A DNA stretch of 5,141 bases from Bacteroidales bacterium (GTDB taxonomy: Bacteria > Bacteroidota > Bacteroidia > Bacteroidales > 4484-276), in contig JAOZRY010000289.1 in assembly GCA_029939965.1 (NCBI GenBank), forward strand, positions 1 through 5,141, given 5' to 3'. Numbering within the stretch: position 1 is the stretch's first letter; the number at the start of each line of letters is the position of its first letter. This document shows, one piece after another, positions 1 through 5,141 of this stretch. The position numbers and the translations under genes were made by a program. The notes under the pieces were generated by a model. The model saw only the letters and a program-made list of their open reading frames with translations. It did not search any database and was not told the origin of the DNA.

Positions 1-105
1 GTTAGATGTTAGAAGTTGGAAGTTGGAAGTTAGATGTTAGATGTTAGATGTTAGATGTTAGATGTTAGATGTTAGAAGTTGGAAGTTGGAAGTTAGAGGT
101 TAGTA
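1..105. repeat. Heptameric tandem repeat, 15 units, continuing off the left edge
   Basis: Fifteen consecutive 7-bp units can be read without a gap. The variants are GTTAGAT (A), GTTAGAA (B) and GTTGGAA (C), ending in the degenerate units GTTAGAG and GTTAGTA. The order is A B C C A A A A A A B C C and then the two degenerate units. Positions 1-34 are repeated exactly at 64-97, giving a 63-bp (nine-unit) higher-order period. The plus strand has no cytosine from 1 to 111. The array ends 11 bp before the dipeptidase stop codon (117-119, read on the minus strand), so it lies just 3' of that gene and may extend beyond the window. It does not fold into an obvious hairpin and is not a usual terminator. 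Function unknown; slippage or unequal crossing-over is the likely origin. Confidence 0.95.
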
Positions 106-116
106 ATGAAGCAGAA

Positions 117-1352
117 TTATTTTTTTGATTGGTTAATGGTTGCCTGACTTAAAACCTCATGCATTACCCGCATAATGTTGCCACCCCAAATTTTTGCAAT
201 CTGCTTTTCGGTATAGCCTCTTTTTACAAGTTCGATGGTTATGTTTTGCATCTCGCTCGCATCATAGCAACCTTCAATGCCACCTCCCCCGTCAAAATCA
301 GTTCCTATTCCCACATGGTCAATTCCAACAACCTTCACAATATGATCAATGTGATCAACATAATCTTGCACTGTCGCCAGGTTGCCAGGGAATTTTTTAT
401 TTATTGCATACCATTCTTTCCGGGCACTTTTCATTTCATCATCCGTAAGGTCGTCAAAACCACGATATTTAACCCTTAAAACATTGCGTGCCGAATCGAG
501 AAGATGATTGGCAGGCATCTCTTTTACATAATCGCTCAAAATACACACCTGAGCAACACCACCATTTTCAGCAAGTTTTACTAACATATCATCAGTGAGA
601 TTTCGGGGATGATTGCAAATAGCCCTTGCGCTCGAATGTGAAGCTATAACCGGAACACTGGAGAGTTCGATAACATCATAAAAACTACTGTCCGAAATGT
701 GCGATACATCAATCATCATCCCAACCCTGTTCATTTCTTTAACCACACTTTTCCCAAAATCGCTCAACCCGTTAAATTCGGTACTATCGGTAGATGAATC
801 GCAGATATCGTTGTTTTTGGTATGACACAATGTAATGTACCGTGCTCCCCGATTATAAAAATATTTTACCAGAGTAATATCCTTTCCAACAGGAAACCCA
901 TTTTCGATACCAATAAAAATAGCTCTTTTGCCATCTTCCTCAATTCGATATGCATCAGTGGGAGTAAGTGCAATTTCAGCAAATTCAGGGTTACGGTCGA
1001 TTACAGCATGAATAGAATCAAAAATTCTTTCGGCCTTTTCAAAAGCTCCTTTATTGCCTTCCGGAGTTCTTTGTCCCTGACCAAGAAAAACTGCAAAAAA
1101 CACTGCATCCAACCCTCCTTCAATCATTCTGGGGAAATCAACCCGGCTTCCGTGTTCATAGGCATCATGCCTTTTGGTAAGATCAAATTCGCCACGGACA
1201 AACCACAGGGGCGTATCGGTGTGCGAATCTACCGTTAGTATTTTATTGTGAATCCTTAATGCCTTTTCTGTCAAATTTTCTTTTTGAATGGGTTCATTAC
1301 AAGAAAATATAAAAAATGCAAAAAATGTAAGTATTACAAGTTTACGTATCAT
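117..1352 (-). CDS. Membrane dipeptidase (peptidase family M19, renal dipeptidase-like), lipoprotein
   Basis: A complete 411-residue protein, close to the usual size of the family. It should hydrolyse dipeptides, often with a D- or dehydro- residue at the C-terminal side, using a two-metal (normally zinc) centre in a TIM barrel. Expected family residues are all visible: His44 and Asp46 (HTD), bridging Glu150 (IEN), His177 (LCHTKN), His218 (DVSH), His239 (ASHS), Arg250 (HPRN) and Asp352 (GTDFDGG). The N-terminus is a short lipoprotein signal: MIRK, a hydrophobic stretch rich in Phe/Ile/Leu, then IFSC with Cys18 as the lipidated residue. Phe before Ser is slightly atypical for a lipobox. The mature protein should be anchored in the periplasm or outer membrane. 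The ATG at 1352-1350 begins directly at this signal, which supports the start; there is no Shine-Dalgarno, as is usual in Bacteroidota. It is transcribed divergently from the aminomutase gene and stands alone. The exact substrate cannot be read from the sequence. Confidence 0.95.
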   Translation of the reverse strand: MIRKLVILTFFAFFIFSCNEPIQKENLTEKALRIHNKILTVDSHTDTPLWFVRGEFDLTKRHDAYEHGSRVDFPRMIEGGLDAVFFAVFLGQGQRTPEGNKGAFEKAERIFDSIHAVIDRNPEFAEIALTPTDAYRIEEDGKRAIFIGIENGFPVGKDITLVKYFYNRGARYITLCHTKNNDICDSSTDSTEFNGLSDFGKSVVKEMNRVGMMIDVSHISDSSFYDVIELSSVPVIASHSSARAICNHPRNLTDDMLVKLAENGGVAQVCILSDYVKEMPANHLLDSARNVLRVKYRGFDDLTDDEMKSARKEWYAINKKFPGNLATVQDYVDHIDHIVKVVGIDHVGIGTDFDGGGGIEGCYDASEMQNITIELVKRGYTEKQIAKIWGGNIMRVMHEVLSQATINQSKK

Positions 1353-1400
1353 CTAATGGTATTAAAATAAAAAATCAATTTACATAAAAAAAGCAGGCAT

Positions 1401-1408
1401 CAAAAGTA
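1401..1408 (-). promoter_or_regulatory. Candidate Bacteroidota -7 promoter element for the dipeptidase
   Basis: On the minus strand this reads TACTTTTG, a perfect match to the Bacteroidota -7 consensus TAnnTTTG. It lies 48 bp upstream of the dipeptidase ATG, so a transcript starting a few bases downstream would have a leader of about 40 nt. No perfect TTTG -33 box sits at the preferred distance. An imperfect TTTC lies about 18 bp upstream (1426-1429) and a TTTG about 25 bp upstream (1434-1437). Confidence 0.5.
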
Positions 1409-1642
1409 AAAATATTTGGTATTTTGAAACATCCAAAAAAGAATTTCAACAGATTGTTTGATAATTGTCTGAAAAAACAACATTTGAAAATGGTTTTTAA
1501 CATTGCTTAACTCTAAATTTTTAGTTGCGTTGAGCCTTGAAAAACATACATTAAGGTAAAATTTGATACAGTAAGAGGTAGCCATTTATCAATGGAATAA
1601 AGGGTATGACAGGATGAGCCTGATTTATTTACCAAAAAAGTG

Positions 1643-1650
1643 TATCTTTG
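1643..1650 (+). promoter_or_regulatory. Candidate Bacteroidota -7 promoter element for the aminomutase gene
   Basis: The sequence TATCTTTG is a perfect match to the consensus TAnnTTTG and is followed by CA, a common extension in this phylum. The -33 position is weak: only TTTA-like sequence is visible about 16-20 bp upstream. Transcription from here would begin around 1655-1660 and give an unusually long leader of about 150 nt before the aminomutase ATG at 1810. That leader contains the DnaA-box match and the palindrome described next. Confidence 0.5.
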
Positions 1651-1696
1651 CATGAAATTTGATAAGCGGGTTTTCCGGGTAGTTTCACTACAAGTA

Positions 1697-1705
1697 TTAT
1701 CCACA
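1697..1705 (+). promoter_or_regulatory. DnaA-box match (TTATCCACA)
   Basis: The nine bases are a perfect match to the classical DnaA-box consensus TTATnCACA. Two related but degenerate CCACA-containing sites follow at 1723-1729 (TCCCACA) and 1745-1750 (TCCACA), so the CCACA ends fall 24 and 21 bp apart. The box is also the left part of a small inverted repeat, TTATC-CACA-GATAA (1697-1710). No dnaA, dnaN or other origin gene is in the window, so an origin is not indicated. A regulatory site or chance occurrence is equally possible. Confidence 0.35.
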
Positions 1706-1729
1706 GATAACCAAAAACCTATTCCCACA

Positions 1730-1745
1730 AAACAGTTTACTGTTT
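1730..1745. promoter_or_regulatory. 16-bp palindrome in the aminomutase leader, possible operator
   Basis: AAACAG-TTTA-CTGTTT is a perfect inverted repeat with 6-bp arms and a 4-bp centre. It lies about 80 bp downstream of the candidate -7 box and 64 bp upstream of the aminomutase ATG. The size and symmetry suit a dimeric regulator, and an RNA hairpin would be weak. No second copy is visible near the other genes. Confidence 0.35.
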
Positions 1746-1809
1746 CCACAATCCGCCTGGATGTTACTCCGTTTTATTTTACCAAATCTCAAAACAAAAC
1801 TATTGAAAT

Positions 1810-4014
1810 ATGTTTCTTGATAATTTAACTAAACAAACTAATTCGATAACTACCTGGCGTATTATTGAAGTTTTTCTCGACGAAAACCCAAGAGTAAACG
1901 ACATTTTTACCCATGCATCAACTCCTGAGCAAGCATTGAAAGGACTAAGATCATGGGTTTTTTCTTTATTAAACAAGCATGAACATGCTGTTGCCTTTTT
2001 TAACAATAAGGAAAAAGGACGAGAAGCTTACGAGCATCTAACCTGGCAGGATTTTGCAGCAATTCGCATCCTCGATTACATCGATAACACAGGGCGTAAG
2101 TTTGAAGACCTAAACCTACATGGCGAAATAATCGAAAACAATCCATTCCTTCCACTGTGGCACGCCTTCAAAAATAAAATCTTCTCCGAAAATATTGACT
2201 ATTACATTGATATGCTGTCACTCTTCAGGCAACTTTCGGGTACTTTAAAAAGGAACATTCCCGATAAAAAAACAATTGAAGATTGGATGGACAGACATCC
2301 TTCGGGTCTTGATGCCGAAATGATAAAAATAAGAGAAATCAATAAAAAACGTATCCTCAACATTTTTATTAAAAACATCGATCAGGGAAAAATTATTAGC
2401 AAGAGGTATAGCTTTGAACCAGAGATGGATTATGCACAAAAATACGAACTCAGCCTGAAATGGTGGAATACCAGCCATTTTCATCTGAAATTTGCAATCC
2501 GAACACCTGAATTGCTTAATGAAATGCTAAGTTATTCGCTTGATGAAGATACCTTAAAAATTATGGATGATGCCAAAAATAAAGGTATCCCGTTTTTTGT
2601 AAATCCATATTACTTATCGTTGCTCAACGTAGATGTTCCTGATTTTGCTGTGGGGGCAGATCAGGTTATCAGAGATTATATTTTTGTAAGCCGTGAACTT
2701 ATTGATGAGTTTGGCGAAATTGTAGCTTGGGAAAAAGAAGATATAGTAAAAATTGGCAAACCCAATGCCGCCGGGTGGATACTTCCATCGTTGCACAACG
2801 TTCATCGCCGGTATCCCGAAGTTGCAATACTAATCCCCGATACAGTTGGAAGGGCTTGCGGCGGATTATGTGTATCGTGCCAACGAATGTACGACTTCCA
2901 AAGTGGCCACCTCAATTTCGATCTCAATAAATTGAAACCAAAAGAAAGATGGCCTGATAAACTAAAACGTCTGCTTACTTATTACGAAAACGATTCGCAA
3001 CTCAGGGATATATTAATAACCGGTGGCGACTCGCTAATGAGCAGCGACAGAACCCTCAAAAATATTCTTAACGAAGTGTACGAAATGGCCATTCGAAAAA
3101 TTGAAGCCAATAAAAAAAGACCGAATGGTGAGAAATACGCTGAAATGCTTCGGGTTAGATTAGGCACAAGATTACCTGTTTATCTTCCGCAGCGCATCAC
3201 TGATTCTTTAATTAAGGTATTGGCAAGATTTAAAAAGAAAGCTTCCAAAATTGGTTTTAAACAATTTGTTGTGCAAAGTCATTTTGAATCGGCAATGGAG
3301 ATTACCCCGGAGGTAAAAAAAGGAATCGAAAAATTACTTTCGGCAGGTTGGATAGTTACCAACCAGCAGGTTTTTACTACGTCAGCATCAATCCGGGGAC
3401 ACACATCAAAACTCCGTAAGATACTCAACGACATTGGAGTAATTACCTATTACACTTTTACAGTAAAAGGATTCAAGGAGAATAAGCATAATTTCGCAAC
3501 CAATGCCAGAGCTGTGCAGGAGCAAATTGAAGAAAAAAAAATTGGTTTGATCCCTGATGAATATTATGAGGAAATTAAAGATTTTCCCCTCAATTCCGAA
3601 AACATGGTTAACAACATTAATAAGCTTCGTAAAAAAGCCAACCTGCCATTTTTGGGTACCGACAAGAATGTACTAAACCTGCCTGGTGTTGGGAAAAGTT
3701 TAACATTTAGAACTATTGGCATAATGAAGGATGGAAGAAGAATTCTGGAATTTGACCATGATAATTACCGCCGGCACAGCCCAATTATCAACGAAATGGG
3801 TAAGGTAATAATAATCGAATCAAAATCTATTCGCGAATATTTTAAACAACTGGAAAGTATTGGGGAAAATTTAAACGAGTATAAAAATCTTTGTGGGTAT
3901 TCGATCGGAGTAACCGAACCACGAATCCCCATTTTTATGTATCCTGATTACGAATTTGATGTTACCAACGAGTTTACGAATTTGGAAATGACAACATCAA
4001 AAAAAACAATCTAA
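1810..4014 (+). CDS. KamA-family radical SAM/PLP aminomutase with N-terminal extension; glutamate-type active site
   Basis: A complete 734-residue protein; lysine 2,3-aminomutases are usually about 400-470. The family moves an amino group from C2 to C3 of an amino acid using S-adenosylmethionine, a 4Fe-4S cluster and PLP. The KAM-like core starts near residue 245 (NPYYLSLL at 265-272, HRRYPE at 332-337). The cluster motif is Cys350-x3-Cys354-x2-Cys357, followed by Arg359, equivalent to the carboxylate-binding Arg134 of Clostridium subterminale KAM. Other core motifs are ITGGDSL (403-409), LGTRLPVYLPQRIT (451-464) and PGVGK with Lys629 as the PLP lysine. The two Asp residues that bind the lysine side chain (Asp293, Asp330) align with Lys553 (YYTFTVK) and Asn623 (NLPGVGK). 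This matches glutamate 2,3-aminomutase as I recall it, so beta-glutamate formation is a better guess than beta-lysine. Residues 1-240 are soluble, charged and unrecognised. An in-frame TGA at 1804-1806 fixes the start at ATG 1810. No lysine-fermentation genes are adjacent. Confidence 0.9.
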   Translation: MFLDNLTKQTNSITTWRIIEVFLDENPRVNDIFTHASTPEQALKGLRSWVFSLLNKHEHAVAFFNNKEKGREAYEHLTWQDFAAIRILDYIDNTGRKFEDLNLHGEIIENNPFLPLWHAFKNKIFSENIDYYIDMLSLFRQLSGTLKRNIPDKKTIEDWMDRHPSGLDAEMIKIREINKKRILNIFIKNIDQGKIISKRYSFEPEMDYAQKYELSLKWWNTSHFHLKFAIRTPELLNEMLSYSLDEDTLKIMDDAKNKGIPFFVNPYYLSLLNVDVPDFAVGADQVIRDYIFVSRELIDEFGEIVAWEKEDIVKIGKPNAAGWILPSLHNVHRRYPEVAILIPDTVGRACGGLCVSCQRMYDFQSGHLNFDLNKLKPKERWPDKLKRLLTYYENDSQLRDILITGGDSLMSSDRTLKNILNEVYEMAIRKIEANKKRPNGEKYAEMLRVRLGTRLPVYLPQRITDSLIKVLARFKKKASKIGFKQFVVQSHFESAMEITPEVKKGIEKLLSAGWIVTNQQVFTTSASIRGHTSKLRKILNDIGVITYYTFTVKGFKENKHNFATNARAVQEQIEEKKIGLIPDEYYEEIKDFPLNSENMVNNINKLRKKANLPFLGTDKNVLNLPGVGKSLTFRTIGIMKDGRRILEFDHDNYRRHSPIINEMGKVIIIESKSIREYFKQLESIGENLNEYKNLCGYSIGVTEPRIPIFMYPDYEFDVTNEFTNLEMTTSKKTI

Positions 4015-4015
4015 A

Positions 4016-4204
4016 TAGTGTCTGTCTCTAATGTCCCCTAACTTCGTTATGCTTGTGCTGAAAACAAACATTTACAAAAGTAAACTTATTGTTTTTCAGC
4101 ACTTCACAAGCCTCATTAGAGAACATTATAGATCAGACACTGACTTTATGGACGGACACTAATTATTGTTTGACCATAATGTCAGATTTCATGGACAGAC
4201 ATTA
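4016..4204. repeat. Palindromic MITE-like element or IS-end remnant
   Basis: A nested imperfect palindrome fills 4017-4141. AGTGTCTG (4017-4024) pairs with 4134-4141, TCTCTAATG (4025-4033) with 4114-4122, GTGCTGAAAA (4055-4064) with 4093-4102, and TTTAC (4071-4075) with 4080-4084. GCTTGTG (4051-4057) can alternatively pair with 4105-4111. The outer motif TAGTGTCTGTC (4016-4026) recurs inverted, with one mismatch, as GACGGACACTA at 4151-4161, and again as GACAGACATTA at 4194-4204. The last two lie in an imperfect direct repeat (4148-4163 and 4191-4206, ATGGACrGACAyTAAT). TA sits at each outer edge, which would suit insertion at a TA target. No transposase is encoded. It begins one base after the aminomutase stop codon and could also fold in the mRNA 3' end, but no T-run follows it. 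Confidence 0.7.
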
Positions 4205-4260
4205 ATATCTTATTTCTAATGTTCGTGTTGTTTTTGGCAAAATATTACAATGTTCTAAAA

Positions 4261-4317
4261 AGATTGGAAAAGATTGAATTAGATTGAAAATCAATCTAAT
4301 TCAATCTAATTCAATCT
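4261..4317. repeat. Decamer-based long inverted repeat (hairpin, possible terminator)
   Basis: Three 10-bp units starting AGATTG (4261, 4271, 4281) are mirrored by three units starting TCAATC (4291, 4301, 4311). The inner 17 bp (AGATTGAATTAGATTGA, 4271-4287) pair perfectly with 4291-4307 around a 3-nt AAA loop. With two mismatches and one G-T pair the stem extends to 4261-4317, about 27 positions per arm. CTTTTG follows, so a bidirectional or weak intrinsic terminator for the aminomutase transcript is possible, but the stem is AT-rich and the T-run is short. It stands 53 bp upstream of deoC. The regular 10-bp period suggests growth by unit duplication. Confidence 0.85.
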
Positions 4318-4369
4318 CTTTTGCGGCTTGTCCGGGTTAGGTTAATGTATTACAAATAAAAAAAATGAT

Positions 4370-5141
4370 ATGATTGAATTTGATAACTATAATTTTGAGG
4401 AAGATGAGATAAGCTCTCGTGCTGAGGAAATTATTAAAAATAAACTTAGCATTACAGAAACAAAAGAAGCACTTAAAACAATTTTGGGATGCATTGATCT
4501 TACATCCCTTGAAGGGTCGGACACCAGTGTAAAAGTTTTTTCGATATGCCAACATGCACAAACCTTTGCCCGAAAAAAAGAGGAGATTCCAAATGTTGCT
4601 GCTGTGTGTTTTTATCCCATATTTACCGAGCTGGCCAAAAACCAGTTAAAAGATACTAATATTAAAGTTGCATCGGTAGCCGGTGGTTTTCCGAGCGGTC
4701 AGATTCCAAATGAAATAAAGGAAGCTGAAATAAAGTATGCTGTGGATAGAGGTGCCGATGAAGTGGATGTAGTTATTTCGAGAGGCTTGATATTAGCCAA
4801 TAAATGCAGAGAAGCTAATGAACAGATAGCAGTGATGAGAAAGGCTGCGGGTGATACCAAAATGAAAGTTATTCTTGAAACCGGAGAGCTTGAAACTGTT
4901 TTTAAAATTAGAATGGCAAGTGAGGTTGCCATTAAAGGTGGTGCCGACACAATAAAAACCTCGACAGGAAAAATACAGCCCGGAGCAACACCGGAAGCCG
5001 TACTCATAATGCTCGACACAATTAAAGAGTATTACGAAAAAACCGGTAAGATGATTGGCATAAAACCATCGGGTGGTATTTCAGAACCTGAAGATGCATT
5101 AAAATATTACCTTTTGGTTAAAAATGTACTTGGCGAAAAAT
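4370..5141 (+). CDS. deoC: Deoxyribose-phosphate aldolase (DeoC), 3' end beyond the window
   Basis: The first 257 codons are present and the frame is open at the window edge. The enzyme cleaves 2-deoxyribose 5-phosphate to acetaldehyde and glyceraldehyde 3-phosphate in cytoplasmic deoxynucleoside catabolism. It is a class I (Schiff-base) aldolase. The catalytic set of E. coli DeoC is intact: Asp43 (CIDLTSL) for Asp16, Asp133 (GADEVDVV) for Asp102, Schiff-base Lys196 (TIKTSTGK) for Lys167, and Lys232 (IGIKPSGG) for Lys201. ILETGEL (168-174) is also typical. Residues 1-37 are an acidic, charged segment before the barrel. An in-frame TAA at 4343-4345 makes ATG 4370 the first possible ATG. It follows an A-rich stretch rather than a Shine-Dalgarno. 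A second ATG at 4365 reads Met-Ile-stop, and its TGA overlaps the deoC ATG. By comparison with relatives only a few dozen residues should be missing. No clear promoter is visible upstream. Confidence 0.95.
   Translation, partial: MIEFDNYNFEEDEISSRAEEIIKNKLSITETKEALKTILGCIDLTSLEGSDTSVKVFSICQHAQTFARKKEEIPNVAAVCFYPIFTELAKNQLKDTNIKVASVAGGFPSGQIPNEIKEAEIKYAVDRGADEVDVVISRGLILANKCREANEQIAVMRKAAGDTKMKVILETGELETVFKIRMASEVAIKGGADTIKTSTGKIQPGATPEAVLIMLDTIKEYYEKTGKMIGIKPSGGISEPEDALKYYLLVKNVLGEK

Larger units (their letters stand above)
1353..1809. other. Divergent intergenic region between dipeptidase and aminomutase
   Basis: This 457-bp AT-rich spacer separates two genes transcribed away from each other. 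It contains one candidate promoter for each direction, a DnaA-box match and a short palindrome, listed separately. Between about 1440 and 1640 I see no recognisable element. Short open frames are present on both strands, but they have no family resemblance and unconvincing starts. One plus-strand frame beginning at ATG 1652 (58 codons) runs past the start of the aminomutase in another frame. It is probably chance, because its ATG lies at or upstream of the expected transcription start. Confidence 0.7.

Noticed and set aside
1..105. CRISPR array
   Set aside because: The units are 7 bp in direct tandem with no spacers.
1400..1749. Two short minus-strand open frames in the divergent spacer (1400-1585 and 1513-1749)
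   Set aside because: They overlap each other and the promoter region, have low-complexity composition and resemble no family I know.
1643..1809. Riboswitch in the long aminomutase leader
   Set aside because: Only a small palindrome and a short inverted repeat are present, and no conserved aptamer core is recognisable.
1652..1828. Plus-strand open frame of 58 codons upstream of and overlapping the aminomutase start
   Set aside because: It begins at the edge of the candidate promoter, shows no family features, overlaps the real gene in another frame and has no supporting translation signal.
4699..5019. Minus-strand open frame of 106 codons inside deoC
   Set aside because: It is the reverse-strand shadow of a clearly conserved DeoC sequence with an intact catalytic set.
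1810..5141. Lysine-fermentation operon
   Set aside because: No kamD/kamE, kdd, kce or related genes are present, the active-site residues disagree with lysine, and deoC belongs to another pathway.

Overview
The window looks like chromosomal DNA of a member of the Bacteroidota, probably an environmental Bacteroidia lineage. The evidence is an AT-rich composition, start codons with no Shine-Dalgarno sequence, two perfect Bacteroidota-type -7 boxes (TAnnTTTG) in the one large divergent spacer, a short lipoprotein signal peptide, and heptameric and decameric simple repeats between genes. A genus cannot be assigned from the sequence alone.

Layout. Positions 1-105 are fifteen 7-bp units with a 63-bp higher-order period. 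Positions 117-1352 (minus) encode a complete M19 membrane dipeptidase made as a lipoprotein. Positions 1353-1809 are a divergent intergenic region with one candidate promoter per direction, a perfect DnaA-box match and a 16-bp palindrome in the leader of the next gene. Positions 1810-4014 (plus) encode a complete 734-residue KamA-family radical SAM/PLP aminomutase with a large extra N-terminal region. Positions 4015-4369 contain no gene. They hold a palindromic, MITE-like block starting one base after the aminomutase stop codon, and a separate long decamer-based hairpin. Positions 4370-5141 (plus) encode deoxyribose-phosphate aldolase (deoC), cut by the window edge after 257 codons.

How the genes relate. 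The dipeptidase releases amino acids from dipeptides outside the cytoplasm, the aminomutase family shifts an amino group from C2 to C3 of an amino acid, and DeoC belongs to deoxynucleoside catabolism. The three do not form a recognisable pathway, and the repeats between aminomutase and deoC argue against a tight operon.

The most interesting point is the aminomutase. The Fe-S cysteines, the carboxylate-binding Arg and the PLP Lys of lysine 2,3-aminomutase are all present. However, the two Asp residues that hold the lysine side-chain amine align with Lys553 and Asn623. To my recollection this is the substitution pair of glutamate 2,3-aminomutase. The label 'lysine 2,3-aminomutase' is therefore probably wrong for this gene, and its roughly 240-residue N-terminal extension is unexplained. 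I see no CRISPR array, no RNA gene and no intact transposase.
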